Positions 12,031-27,200 of a DNA stretch of 64,000 nucleotides are shown piece after piece; positions within the stretch are counted from its first letter, which is position 1, and every line of letters begins with the position of its first letter. The DNA is from Botryosphaeria dothidea (Eukaryota > Ascomycota > Dothideomycetes > Botryosphaeriales > Botryosphaeriaceae), in the NCBI GenBank assembly GCA_011503125.2, contig WWBZ02000007.1:620001-684000 (forward strand). Direction: 5' to 3'. The notes under the pieces were generated by a model that made no database searches, was not told where the DNA came from, and saw only the letters and a program-made list of their open reading frames with translations. The position numbers were made by a program, and so were the translations under genes.

Positions 12031-13493
12031 ATGCGTTCCTTCACTCTTACTGCTGCTGCTGGTCTGGCAGCTGTCATTCCTACTGCCTTTGCGCAGACCT
12101 ACTCCGACTGCAACCCTACCAATGCCTCGCAGTTCCCTTGCCCTGCCAATGCCGGTCTGAACACCGAGTCCTGGGACAGCGACTTTACCTCCGCCAAGAA
12201 CACTAGCTGGTCCTATGTTGCTCCCGCCGTTACCTACGCAAAGAATGGTGCCGAGTTCACCATCAGCAAGCGCGGAGAGGCCCCCACCATCAAGACTGAC
12301 TTCTACATCTTCTACGGAAAGGTCGAAGTCAAGATGAAGAGTGCCCCCGGTCAAGGTATCATTAGCAGCATCGTTCTGCAGTCCGAGGACCTGGACGAGA
12401 TTGACTGGGTATGTGTTTTCCTGCCACTTTTTTCTTTCTGGAAGTGTATGCTAATTCTTAATAGGAGTTCCTGGGCGGCGACAACGGCAATGTCCAGACT
12501 AATTACTTCGGCAAGGGAAACACTACGTCCTACGACAGGATGCAGCAGTTCGCCGTCACCACTCCTCAGGACACTGTCCACACCTACTCCGTCGACTGGA
12601 CCAAGGATTCGATTGTCTGGGCCATTGACGGAACAGCCGTCCGCACCCTGAACTATGCTGATGCTAACGGCGGCACCAACTTCCCTCAGACCCCGATGAA
12701 TGTCCGCCTGGGTATCTGGGCTGGCGGTGACCCTGACAACAACGAGGGCACTATCTCGTGGGCTGGCGGCGAGACGACTTACGATGCTGCCGCTGGCATG
12801 CCTTGGACGATGTACGTTGAGGATGTCAAGATCACTAACTACCACCCTGGATGCAGCTACAACTACACCGACACCTCCGGCTCCTCGGATAGCATCAGCG
12901 TTTCCACCGATGGCTGTGACCTTGTCGGCAGCAGCCCTACGAGCTCCTCCAGCGCTATTGCTTCCACCTCTGCCGCTGCTAGCGGTGCTGGTGCGGCGAG
13001 TGAGAGCAGTGGCACTGATGTCAGCCCTACTAGCCCCGCTGGCTCTGACTCCGGTTCGGCTTCCGGCTCTAGCGGCTCTGCTGCTGATGGCGCCTGCACT
13101 CCCATCATTGTCACCCAAACCGTCACCCTTCAGCCTGGCGAGACTGCCCCTGTGCAAACGACTCCTGCAATGGAGACGACCCCTGTACCTACCACTACTG
13201 CCGAAGTTGATGGTGGAGCTTCCAGCAGCGCCCCTGTCGACTCTACTGAAGAGCTCGGTAGTGGCACCATTACTCTTGCTGCCCCGACTGGCACTGACTA
13301 CCCGATCCCTTCGGACTCTCCTGCGACCAGCGACGTCGAGGGTGGTGCGACTACGATCGCCTCGGTGACCACTCCTGTGGCCACTCCCACCCCTACTCCG
13401 GCCCAGTTCACGGGCGCCGCTGTACCCACTGCCATGGGTGGCGTCAGAAACGCCCTCTTCCTTGGTGGTGTTGCTGCTGTTCTGGCTTTGTAA
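12031..13493 (+). CDS. Crh-type GH16 cell-wall transglycosylase, GPI-anchored
   Basis: Extracellular glycosidase/transglycosylase of family GH16, Crh1/Utr2 group, which joins chitin to beta-glucan in the fungal wall. Length is 468 residues. An N-terminal signal peptide ends near the Ala-Phe-Ala at residues 19-21. The catalytic motif Asp-Glu-Ile-Asp-Trp-Glu is at about 122-127, then Phe-Leu-Gly-Gly-Asp. The core is followed by a long Ser/Thr/Pro-rich linker from about residue 270 and a hydrophobic C-terminus with Gly-Val-Arg-Asn before it, as expected for a GPI signal. No chitin-binding domain is visible. Two exons, 12031-12408 and 12465-13493. The 56-nt intron (branch GCTAAT, acceptor TAG) falls exactly between the Trp and the last catalytic Glu. 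The function is known from the family; the choice of acceptor and donor sugars is inferred. Confidence 0.95.
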
Positions 13494-14120
13494 AAACTGC
13501 CATCTCTGAGTTGAACATACAACTTCTGGATCTTATATATTTCGCTTCATTCTTGTTTACAGAGAGTTTTGATTTTCGATTCTTTGGCGACTGAGTCGCG
13601 TATGTGACGGGTCGGGACCTAGTTACGAGTTAATGGGTTGGTGCGGATTTGGTCGGTGATAGACCTCAAGATATCCCACTCGCAGACTTCTGCAGTGAAA
13701 TTTATGACGTACCTCGGATGATGAAATAAAACAATTTTCGATGTCTTGCAATTCATATGACTGGTTTCTGTGTATTCTAAATTTCTCTGCTTCACCTTGT
13801 GCCGACCTTCTCCGGGTATCCAGCACGTGCAGACTGGAAAGTGAGCCGATAATTCGCCGGGCCGCCAAGGAGGACCGCCGACAGCTGCCCGCCAGGCTGC
13901 CGGACGCGCTTCTCGCGACGCGTCGCTGGTCCCGCAGCTTGCTCCAGACACTCCCGCACACGCATCCTGAGCGCATCACGAACCCTCGCTCGCGCTGCAT
14001 GACAATGATCGCGTGAGCTACTGTTTCAGCCTCACAACTCTTTCCAACGACACCTGTCGCGATTTCTCTCGGAACAAGGCGTGGGACGACTTGCAAGCGC
14101 AGTGCGCACGGTGGGTCACG
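13494..14120. other. Intergenic, Crh 3' end to SMC3 promoter
   Basis: AT-rich sequence after 13494 is likely the 3' UTR of the wall enzyme. GC-rich sequence from about 13850 probably contains the SMC3 promoter and leader. Open frames on either strand here lack any protein-like pattern. Confidence 0.5.
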
Positions 14121-17100
14121 ATGTACATCAAACAGATCATTATCCAGGGCTTCAAGAGGTATGTTCCTCGGAATTAACTTGCGGCACATCGCTGACTTCT
14201 TCCACAGCTACAAGGACCAAACGGTCATTGAGCCCTTCTCTCCCAAACACAATGTTATCGTCGGTCGCAATGGTTCGGGCAAGAGTAACTTCTTCGCCGC
14301 AATTCGTTTCGTCCTCAGCGATGCATACACTCAAATGGGCCGCGAGGAGCGTCAGGCTCTGCTTCACGTAAGTGCTCATCTTCGCCAGCATGATTATCGC
14401 GGGCTGACAGGCGCGCAGGAAGGTTCCGGTTCCGCAGTCATGTCGGCGTACGTAGAGGTCATTTTCGACAACAGCGACGACCGATTCCCCACTGGAAAGC
14501 CCGAAGTCATCCTCCGCCGCACCATTGGTCTCAAGAAGGACGAATACTCGCTTGACCGCAAGAATGCCACCAAGGCTGACGTCATGAATTTGCTGGAGTC
14601 CGCCGGTTTCTCGCGATCGAATCCGTACTACATTGTCCCCCAGGGTCGTGTCACCGCACTCACTAACATGAAGGATGGCGAGCGTTTGAACCTACTGAAG
14701 GAAGTCGCTGGTACACAGGTCTATGAGGCCAGGAGAAGCGAGAGTTTGAAGATTATGCAGGAGACGGACAACAAGCGGTCGAAGATTGATGACCTGCTGG
14801 CCTACATTCGGGAGCGTCTAGAGGAGCTTGAGGAAGAAAAGGAGGAGCTTAGAGCATACCAGGAGAAAGACCGCGAACGACGATGCCTGGAATATACCAT
14901 CTACCACCGGGAGCAGCAGGAGATCCAAAGAGTCCTGGAGACCATGGATGAGCAGAGGCAGGCTGGTGTTGACGAGACGGATGACAACCGGGAGCGCTTC
15001 GTTCAAAACGAGCAAGAGATCTCTCAGATCGACGTGGAGATTGCGGAGCTCAAGCAGCAGATTGAGTTTTTGAAGGTCGACAAACGTCAACTCGAGGACG
15101 AACGCCGGGAGACAGCGCGTGACAGAGCCGCGGTGGAGCTCGAGGTCAATGAGCTTACCGACGGCCAGTCAGCTGCAAAGCAAGCGAAGACCCGCCACGA
15201 CGCAGACTTGAGAGAGGTTCAGGAGCAGATCAAACAGCGCGAGAAGGAGCTTGCATCGATCATGCCCGAGTACAACCGACTCAAGGAACAAGAGACCGCT
15301 ATCAGGACTCAGCTTGGCGATTCTGAAGGTATCAGGCAGCGCTTGTTGGCGAAGCAAGGCCGGCAGTCGCAGTTTAGGTCTAAGCGCGAGAGAGACGACT
15401 GGCTTCGCAAGGAAATCGACGAAGTCAACGTTTCGTTGGCTACACGCAAGGCCATTGCTATGCAGACGACTGAGGACATCGCCGAGCTGGAAACCGACAT
15501 CGGTCGTCTGGAGGCCGAGATTGCTGAGCTTCGCTCCTCGATTGAGAACCGCGGCGACAACATGCAGAACATCTCGGAAGAGGTCCAAAAGGCAAAAGAG
15601 GAACGTGAGCAGCTCAATGACACGCGCAAGGAACTGTGGAGGGAAGAGGCGAAGCTCGATTCCGTCATCAGCAATGCGCAATCAGAACTCAACAAAGCGG
15701 AAAGATTCCTCTCACACATGATGGACCAGAATACCAGCCGTGGCTTGGCTGCCGTTCGTCGTATCAAACAGCAGCATAACCTACAAGGTGTCTATGGTAC
15801 GCTAGCAGAGCTCTTTGAGGTTCCCGACAGGTACAAGACCGCAGTCGAGGTAACGGCTGGAGCAAGTCTCTTCCATTACGTCGTCGACAATGAGCAAACA
15901 GCGACGAGGGTTCTTGAGGTGTTGCAGAGAGAGAAGGCCGGACGTGTTACGTTCATGCCCCTCAACCGCCTCAGGTCTAAGCCGGTCAATATCCCTAAGG
16001 CTAGCGATGCCCTGCACATGATCACCAAGTTGCAATACGACCCGTTATACGAGAATGCTTTCCAGCATGTGTTCGGCAAAACAATCATCTGCCCGAACCT
16101 TCAAGTTGCCGCCCAGTATGCCCGTAGTCATGCAGTCAGTGCCATCACTCCCGAGGGAGATCGTGCGGATAAGAAGGGTGCGTTGACTGGAGGTTTCCAT
16201 GACCCCCGGAATTCCCGTGTTGATGCTGTCCGCAACGTGGCAAAGTGGCGCAAGGAATTCGAAACGCAAAAGGCACGTCGAATGGAGTTGAAGCGGCAGA
16301 GCGAGCAGAAAGAACAGGAGAATGCCCGGTTATGGGGAGAGCTCGTGAAGATCGAGCAGAAGCAACAGCAGTTGGAGGGCAGCTATGGGCCTATGAGACA
16401 GGAGCTTCGTACAAAGATGACGGAGCTTCAGACCAAGAGAGAAAATCTCGAGGCTAAGCAGAGGTCAAGAGACAACATCGAAGCGAACGTTCGTGAGTTG
16501 GGTGAGCAGCAAGAGGCTTACGAGTCGGAACTGGCATCCGACTTCAAAAAGGCGCTTTCTCGCGAAGAGGAGCAGCAGCTCGAATCTCTTGCTGGGCCCA
16601 TCCAAGAACTTCGCAGACAGCTTTCCCAGCTCAGCACCAGTCGTGCCGAACTCGAGGTCAAGAAGACTTCTTTGGACTCCGAACTCCGCGAGAATCTTCG
16701 GATGCGCTTGGATCAGATTAATGCTCAGGGTATTGAGGACGGTACCGATGCAGGTGGCAGCTCCGTAAGATTGAAGGATCGTCAGCGCGAGCTCAAGCGC
16801 ATCAACAAGGTTCTTGAGACTGTGGAGAAAAGACTGCAGGAAGCCGATCAGAATATTGATCAAACGAATTCTCAGCTTGCTCAACTCGAGAAAACCAAAG
16901 CTGAGAAGCAGACGGAGCAGGAGGAAGTGGCACGCGCTATCGAACGCCACCAGAAGCGGATGGAGAAGAGCATGGCCAAGAAGGCATTGCTGAACAGCAA
17001 GAACCAGGAGTGTCAGAGGAACATTCGTGACCTGGGAGTCTTGCCCGAGGAGGCATTCGAAAAGTACCAGAACATGGAGTCAAATAAGGCAAGTCACGTC

Positions 17101-17956
17101 CACTCAAGCTATAAGAAGGCGCTGGTAAAACTGACTGAATATACAGGCTCTGAAACGCTTGCACAAGATCAACGAAGCACTCAAGAACTACTCCCACGTC
17201 AACAAGAAGGCCTTTGAGCAATACGCCAACTTCACTAAGCAACGCGACACACTCATGAAGCGTCGTTCAGAGCTGGACTCCAGCCAGAAGTCCATCGAGG
17301 AGCTTATTGAGGTTCTTGATCAGCGCAAGGATGAGGCCATCGAACGTACATTCAAGCAGGTCAGCCGCGAGTTTGCCAGCGTGTTTGAGAAGCTTGTTCC
17401 GGCTGGCAAGGGTCGATTGATCATCCAGCGGAAGAGTGATAGCCAAGCTCGGGCTGAGCAAGAAGAGGAAGACAGTGAAGAGGAAGAGAGGAGGCAGAGC
17501 GTCGAGAACTACACTGGTGTGGGTATCAGTGTTAGCTTTAACTCGAAGCACGATGAGCAACAGAGGATCCAGCAGCTCAGTGGTGGACAAAAGAGTAAGT
17601 TTGCAACAAATTGCCTGCGCGCAACCAAATGCTGATTGAATTTTCTAGGTCTGTGCGCGCTCGCCCTGGTCTTTGCCATCCAGCAATGCGACCCTGCGCC
17701 TTTCTACCTCTTCGATGAGATTGACGCCAACCTCGACGCGCAGTACCGCACGGCTGTGGCGCAGATGCTCCAGACTCTGTCCAACAACACAGAGGGCGGT
17801 GGTCAATTCATTTGCACTACGTTCAGGCCGGAGATGGTTATGGTCGCGGAGAAGTGCTACGGAGTCAGCTACACCAACAAGACCAGTAGCATTGACGTCG
17901 TCGACCGCGAGACGGCCATGAAGTTCATCGAGGGCCAGCAGAAGCCGGGAGCTTAA
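14121..17956 (+). CDS. SMC3: SMC3, cohesin core ATPase subunit
   Basis: Structural maintenance of chromosomes protein 3, the partner of Smc1 in the cohesin ring that holds sister chromatids together. Length is 1207 residues, as usual for the family. Walker A Gly-Arg-Asn-Gly-Ser-Gly-Lys-Ser lies at about residues 32-39. The tandem lysines acetylated by Eco1 are Lys105-Lys106, followed by Asp. Two long coiled coils flank a hinge at about residues 500-680. The ABC signature Leu-Ser-Gly-Gly-Gln and the Walker B run ending Phe-Asp-Glu-Ile-Asp close the head. Exons: 14121-14158, 14208-14367, 14419-17088, 17147-17594, 17649-17956; they total 1208 codons including stop. Intron 17089-17146 begins GCAAGT, so it is a GC-AG intron. 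Every other donor is GT. An acidic run of about 12 residues in exon 4 lies between the second coil and the signature. Confidence 0.97.
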
Positions 17957-20686
<2,730 letters not shown>

Positions 20687-20927
20687 GTTGCTGCATTATG
20701 TCCGTATTGCCACCGGGAGACTTTTTCCTAGAACTAGAGCCTAAGGGCAAATGCCCTCAAAATGCAGTTATGCTCCAGCCATCTCCGCGGCTTGAGTAGA
20801 AAGTGCGTCGAACAATGCTCTGTTAATTACATCTAACAACGCTCCATAATTAAAATATCTGGTATCGCTTGGCCCGAGAGACTGAAGATGGCGCAAAGTC
20901 AAAGAGCGATCAGGCAGGCTCCTCCCG

Positions 20928-21809
20928 CTAAGAACCTGGCAGCTCTGCGGCTTTCTGGCGAGAGGGATCTGCTGAGAGCATATGCCTGTCAGGGCCTGAC
21001 GGTAGTTCTTGAACCATGGTCCCACCAAGCTCACCGGGACTCTTGATATCGTCTTGTGCAGAGGTCGCTTGTCGGCGCCTCCTCCGAAGCATGTATGCTC
21101 CAATGCAGACGCCAATAAGTATGAGAGCACCGACCGAAACACCAACGCCAATGCCTGCTTTTGCACCCGTGCTAAGGCCTGAGGAGTCCTGCTTCTGGGA
21201 GGCCGTGCTGGAAGTGGTTGTGGATGCAGCCGCGGAGGTCGATGAAGCAGTAGCAGTGGGGGTTGGCCAGGTAGGATCCGTAGATGCGCGTCGCACAATG
21301 GGACCCCAGGCGTAGGCCGTCACTACTCCGGGTGTGATGGACGTGATGGAAGTACCGCCCGTTTTTATTAATGTTGATGAGATTAGCTCGTAACTTGCGA
21401 GGGCCAGATCGGTACTTTCTCGAAATACCGATGTGCATGCCAGCTTCATGGACCCGCGATCTTGACGGTAGGTAAATCCACTGTATTCGTTTAGCTGTGG
21501 TGGGGATGAAAGGGTGTAGCATAGGTGATGGTGCTACCTTGGACAGCAGGTTGCTACCATGACTGCTTCGTCATTGCTTGCTGTACTATATCTGCCATCG
21601 TAAGAGTATCCTGACGGGCAGATTCCAGGAGAGTAATAGCGCAAAGGTGCTGGATCAAAGCTTGTTGGCAAGCATGCAGAGCGCGATGTGCCGGGATAAC
21701 CCAGGTGAATTCCAGTCTGGCCGGACTCTTGGACGAAGATCAAGGAGGTAAGACAGTCAGGAGAAGCGGGTGTGAAAGTGGTGGTCAACGGGCCTATATT
21801 TCCTGACAT
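20928..21809 (-). CDS. Ser/Thr-rich mid-membrane protein, unknown function
   Basis: Predicted single-span protein of 274 residues, a common architecture in filamentous ascomycetes without known function. The N-terminal half has paired cysteine motifs, Cys-Pro-Ser-Gly-Tyr and Cys-Cys-Pro-Ser-Gly-Phe, then a Ser/Thr-rich stretch. A single hydrophobic helix follows, then five arginines and a short polar tail, which puts the Cys-rich part outside. No clear N-terminal signal peptide is seen. Two exons on the minus strand: 21809-21538 and 21480-20928. The 57-nt intron uses acceptor CAG at 21483-21481; an earlier acceptor would give an immediate stop. The start was set at the Met before Ser-Gly-Asn; an in-frame Met 15 codons upstream is possible. 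Wall-stress sensing is a reasonable inference from the layout only. Confidence 0.75.
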
Positions 21810-22877
21810 GGCGAAGTAGGGACAAAGGAGGCGTCGGAGGAGAGGAGATGACACACGACAAACGGCGGTGGAGAGTAATTTATTTTACATGAGAAGTTTC
21901 TCCAGCTGCGGGTTACTTGAACAGGCCGTTTCCATACAGGCACCAGCCGGACGCTGGAGCAGAAAAGCCTCAGGGTCATTCTCTTCTGATTCGCTCCCGG
22001 TGACGAAAATCGGGCCACAGCCAATGGCGTGGATTCCTTATACGAGGCATGAACAGGAGAGTGCACTTTGGCCCCCAAATTTAGGACGCAACAGGCAATG
22101 GCCAAGCAAGGACAACAGCCGACACAGCCGAGGGCTCAATGTTCAAAATCTTAATCAGGCAAGCGTCAGATTTCGGTGAAGCCGGGTTTTGAGTAGTGCG
22201 CCATGTGCTCCGTACCATATCGCTTCCCCACTGCACGAAGAGCGAGCTCATCTACGGATCTTCTAATCTTTGGAGCTGTCAGCCAGAAACAGCTCGTTGG
22301 AGAAGTGCATGTGTTGGGAACATGGGAAGAGACGTGACGTGAGCACTGCAACAAGCAGTGATGGTGGATTTTTGAGGTAGATCTGCGATATGCAACTAGC
22401 CGGAGAGCTGTGAGTTGCGTTTTGTTCTGCGGGGCGGCGACGGAGAGTGAGATGTGCAGCGGAAGATAGGGCAGACTAAATAAGCGGGTGAGGCTGTGGT
22501 CCGTGCGGGCGGCAACGACTTACGGCTGGGCGGGGTTGATGTGGAGACGGGCGGGCGTAAACACAGCGCGTCATGCCATGCCAGCCATCTCTCCAGCCTC
22601 TCGATAATCCGCGACCCCAGCCACCAACTTCGCCCGCAACCACAATTACCCACACCCTCCGCCGAGTTAGCTCCCCAAACCTCCACCTGCATTCTTTGCA
22701 CTTGCTGACCCGTTAGTCTCCGCATATCTGATCAATTCTTGATTGCATCCAGATACCACTTTACTTCGACCGCCTCATTGTGCTGAGCACAACACCACCA
22801 CTTTATTCGAGCTGCGGCTCTTGCCTCTAGGCATCTTCCACTGGCCAACACCGCCTCGCTACCAAAACTACTCCACC
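21810..22877. other. Divergent intergenic region
   Basis: This separates the minus-strand mid-membrane gene from the plus-strand gene at 22878, so it should hold both promoters. Sequence from about 22600 is rich in C and CA runs, typical of fungal leaders. I see no open frame with protein character. Confidence 0.5.
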
Positions 22878-24254
22878 ATGGCGCCGCTCCCGCATCTTCT
22901 CAATGCGCTCCTGCGCCGCACCGCCTCTCCCGAGCCCGTCGTTGACGCGACCCCGGCCTCTCAGATGGAGAATGCGATGCACCAGCTGGCCAAGCGCTCC
23001 ACCGAGAGCCCTAATTTCGGCTCGGGCGCCAAGCCTGCCTCCAGCTTCAACAATCAAGGCTTCCTGGCCCTGTTTGCCCTCATCGGCGCCGGAATGGTCT
23101 TGGGCTCCATCTGGTTCTTCTTCTGGGCCAAGAACGGCGGCTTCAAGTGGCGCAGGGGCGATTGGGACGACTACAAGAGTACCGTGCTGCGCCGCAAGGG
23201 CCCCGACGGCCGCACTCTCAGTAATGCAACCAAGAGCACCAAGCTGGGCGGCGGCAGCGTTGTGCACGGCCAGAGCTACGGCGCTCCTACCAGTGTCGGC
23301 TACACGGACAGCAGCTCCATGGTCGATGAGAAGGAAGAGCAGCAGCGCAGGGCCGGCGAGGGCATCAGAGGAGGCGGTCGCCGCAACAAGCGCCGCAAAG
23401 ACAAGGACCCTGAGCTCGCTGAATACCGCCACGAAAGGGCTGCCCGCGTGGGTGGCCTCAACCGCCAGCACGACGGCACTCACTTCGACTACTCCAACAC
23501 CGAACCCTCCGAACTTGGCTCCGAGCTCTCCCAGCGTCCCCTCGTCAAAGAGACGAAGCCCAAGGACAAGAAGGCTGCCAGGAAGGAGGCCGAGGCCCGC
23601 GAGAAGGAGCTCCGCAAAGCCCAGAAGGAGGCTACCAAGGTGCAAAAGGCAAAGGTCGCGGAGAACAAGAAGCGCGAGAAGGCCAAGGCCAAGGCGATGA
23701 AGAAGAACAAGGGCAAGTCCGACCGCTCCTACTCGCCCGCCGAACCGGACTCGCCCGAACGCCGCAACCGCCGCTACGCCGACGAGATGACGGAGGTCAC
23801 GGAGGCGACGAGCTACACGGGCGGCTACACCGAGACGGAGGTCTACACGGACGTCTACACCAACAACGACTCCTCTTACTACTCGTCCTACCGCCCGCAC
23901 GCCGAGGCCAACATCACCCGCCCCACGCCTGCCGCCCGCGAACACAATTCTCCCTCGCCTCGCCACTCGTCGCGCCGCAGCCACTCGCACTCCCGCCAGA
24001 GCAGCCCGCGCAAGCAGAGCCACAGCCGCCGCCAGAGCCGCTCCAGGCGCGACGTCGACGACAGCGATGTCGGAACGAAGGTCTACTCCCACCACATCCC
24101 TGGCCTCAGCAGCGGACCCGCTGCCCCGACCATTGTGCCTGATGAGAGCATCAGTCAGGTGGGCGCGCCCGGCAGGAGGGGCCGCAATGTCATGGACGGG
24201 TACAGGAGGGGTGGTGTCAGGAGCAGGAGGGACAGCTTGAGTGACTCGGACTAA
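22878..24254 (+). CDS. Conserved fungal single-span protein with charged tail
   Basis: Single-exon gene, 458 residues. One strong hydrophobic helix spans about residues 61-84, then a conserved segment with Gly-Asp-Trp-Asp-Asp-Tyr and Arg-Arg-Lys-Gly-Pro-Asp-Gly, which I recognise as recurring in Pezizomycotina hypothetical proteins. A Lys/Glu/Ala-rich stretch at about 225-290 looks like a charged helix or coiled coil. The remainder is low-complexity: Tyr/Thr-rich repeats of Tyr-Thr-(Gly/Glu/Asp) type, then Ser-Arg-His-rich sequence. The start at 22878 has a good context (CCACCATGG). A longer in-frame start at 22743 exists but adds leader-like sequence. The function is unknown. Membrane tethering of a basic cytoplasmic tail is inference. 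Confidence 0.85.
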   Translation: MAPLPHLLNALLRRTASPEPVVDATPASQMENAMHQLAKRSTESPNFGSGAKPASSFNNQGFLALFALIGAGMVLGSIWFFFWAKNGGFKWRRGDWDDYKSTVLRRKGPDGRTLSNATKSTKLGGGSVVHGQSYGAPTSVGYTDSSSMVDEKEEQQRRAGEGIRGGGRRNKRRKDKDPELAEYRHERAARVGGLNRQHDGTHFDYSNTEPSELGSELSQRPLVKETKPKDKKAARKEAEAREKELRKAQKEATKVQKAKVAENKKREKAKAKAMKKNKGKSDRSYSPAEPDSPERRNRRYADEMTEVTEATSYTGGYTETEVYTDVYTNNDSSYYSSYRPHAEANITRPTPAAREHNSPSPRHSSRRSHSHSRQSSPRKQSHSRRQSRSRRDVDDSDVGTKVYSHHIPGLSSGPAAPTIVPDESISQVGAPGRRGRNVMDGYRRGGVRSRRDSLSDSD

Positions 24255-27200
24255 ACCGAAGATGGCTGATGCTTGGATGAGAATTTTCTTTCTTTCTTTT
24301 CTCCTTTGGTTTAATGGCCTGTGTATAATGATGAACGAAACTGGGAGGTCAAACATGGAAGTTGGATTGGTGGGACGGTGGGAAGCGGGCGTTCAAGGTC
24401 TCGACCTAATTTGCATTTTCAGACTGGCATTGACGACGGACGGACAGGAAATGACCAAGTCATGCTGTAGACGACATTAGGAAATAAAGGGTAAAGTTCA
24501 ACAGGCATTGTAGATATCCTCGGCAATAGCAATGCAGTTATCAACCAGTATCTCACCAGGATTTGAGGTCCCAATCCAACGTCCAACAGCAAGATGGGGT
24601 AGAAAACAAAGAATCTCTCCTGATGTCGGAATCGCCGGATGACATCAATGATCCGCCTTAGACGCCCGGCCGTCCGCCTTGTCGACAAGGAAAAGAAGCA
24701 AAAAATAAGCCAACACGGGACGATCCTGCAGGTACCGTAGCAGATAAAGAGGCCCCAAGCATTGGAAAAGTTCGGTTCATCCGAAACCCCTCTCCCACCC
24801 TTCCAGTCCCGCCGCCATGGATGGGAAGAGACCCTTTCTCTCCCGCCTCCGCGGACTCAGGTTGAAGGTTTCATGGCCGTGGCTTTTCTCTCGGCTTGTT
24901 TGTTTTCTTTCTTTCAGGCGTTCCTGTGTGTCTTACCCTACAGGAGAATCCCAGGTACCCGTCTTTCGTCGATCGCACAAAGAACGAACGCCACCACCCA
25001 TCGTACGAGTGACACCGACCTGTCCCGGGAAATTCTTTGAGGAAGAAGAAGAAGAAGAAATAATACTTATATGTAAGGGGTAAGCGTAGCCTTGGCTTTC
25101 GAGTTCGTCTCTCCTTCCTTTTACCCAAAACAGTTGACCGGCTAGGTACGTTTGGGGTGGGGTCTCTTGATGTTGGTGATAGTCGGCGGGACTGGGCTGG
25201 CCTTGCGACACGATCATGCTCCTTTTTTCATTTTTTCTTCGTCGTGCTGCTTTCCTAAAATATTTTTCTGTGAGCGATGCTTCTTTTCCAGGGAAAAAAA
25301 GGAAAGAAAAAGCAACTCCCCTTCCCTGGAACACGCAGACGGGTAGTGACAGTACCGAAGCGACGGTTGGCGGAGCGGGAAATCGAACGAAAAGCTCCCG
25401 ACCAGAAGAAATTCTTGGTACGTAGAGAGACAACAGGGGACCTGGCATCCCTACCTTCAGCCTCACTGTTATAACGCCATTGACGTGCTGCCGATCAGTG
25501 AAGGAAAAGAAAAAGTTGCCCTCGTCCTCGTCGTGGATGCAAGATGCAGGAACGAGAGCACACCTGCGCATCTGGTGCCCTCACCATCTATCGTACATAC
25601 ATACACATGCGTAAACGCCACACATCGCTCTCTTTCTCACCCGCCAAAGCAACATGCACCCGAGAGCCACTCATTTGCGCGCGAAAAGGAAAAGCAGTCG
25701 GAGCCTCACTTCGTACACGACTGCGTCTGTCCGTCCAGCCAAATTATTCCATTTACCTGATTCGACTGCCTGCCCGCTGCAATATGCGCCGCAATGCATC
25801 CACGTCCCTACCAGCCAGCAGATGCCGCCGATCACCCGACGAATTACGGTCTACGAGGGTCTCGACCAACAGCCACACGGTCAGCCTCCCTCAACGAGAT
25901 CTGGGTAGCCTGACGTGAGCTGTGCAGCGCGGGAGCCGCCTGCCTTTCCTCGCAGCCGCACGTATCGTCGGCTGTGAAAACTGGGCGGAGGGACAAAAAG
26001 AGCATTTCCAGGGAATTTATCTCATCTCCGGCAGTGAAAGGATCTTAGCGCTTGGGTAGTGGAGGTCAGAGGAGGCGTGATAGGGATACTTCCGCGAAGA
26101 GAGCGAGTGTTGTCACACCGCCGCTCTCACGGCGGCAAAACGCGGTGCACACCATCTTTTTGTTTCTTTCAACGATGATCTTAATGAGTCAAGCGGCTGA
26201 TCATGCTCTTCAGTCCCTCATCATTAATGCTGCCTGTAATAAATAGGAGCCGGTGAGCAATATTGATGACTGAGCTGGGTGGCGATGGTGTTGGTGACTG
26301 GTGTGAATGTTTGAGATGCCTGGGGAGGGCGAACGAGGCGAAGTCGGGTGTGCTTTCGGTTGATGGCGTAAGCCTGGAAGGACGGTTCTGACCAACGAAG
26401 GTGGGATGGATAGGATACGAAGGAGGGCTGAGCACACTACACCTGGCCGGTCGATGAGTTCTGGAAGCGGGAGAGGTGGCTGACGCAAGAAACCGATTAG
26501 GAAGATAAGCGGACCACAAGGCAGAGCGGGCCTGGAATCAGCCGCGAGAGGAGGAGATAGAAGAAAGAAAAAAAAAACAAAAATAACATATGCCCAGGCT
26601 CCGAGGCTGGCTGCTTTGCGGGCGAGTGTGGCGTTGGAGGTGAGGTAACCTTGGGTTGGAGAGAGGCGCAAAAGAGGCTGCGGCTGCTTGCATCTTGCAT
26701 CTTGCATTTGCTGCTGGGGGCGCACAAGTACCCGGAATCGAAAGGGAAAAGGATCACCAGGGCAGGTAACTGCTCACATTCTCCTCGTCAGCAGTGGAGT
26801 AGACATCCCGGGAGCACTCGCGGGTGGAGACGATGACGCAAAGCGTCCGTTCGGTTCGTGGGGCGTTCTGCGGGCTCTTATTTCGCGTTCTCTTGGTGTG
26901 TCTCAGAATAGAACCAAGGTTGATTTGGACGCGTGAAGAGCTGGGGGTTCTGGCAGGATACACGGATATAGCGGAAGCGTGGGTGTGGATGGGAATGACT
27001 AACGCAAAAGCAATGTCTTGGGCTTGCGCCTCACCATCAGCCGGAGCTGTCATGCTCCGCCTCACATTCTTCTTGGTCGCGAGCGCGCGCAATGCAAGCA
27101 TCAGTGGCGCTTCGTGTAAATTTGCGCGCGGAGGGAAAGAGCGCGAGGCGCTCGTATGGTCGCACCGTGCCTGTTTCATCGGGGTCTTGTTGTGCATGAT

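Noticed and set aside
22827..24356. 509-codon frame antisense to the single-span protein gene
   Set aside because: The sense frame has a membrane helix, good start context and conserved segment; the antisense is an Ala/Val/Arg-rich shadow.
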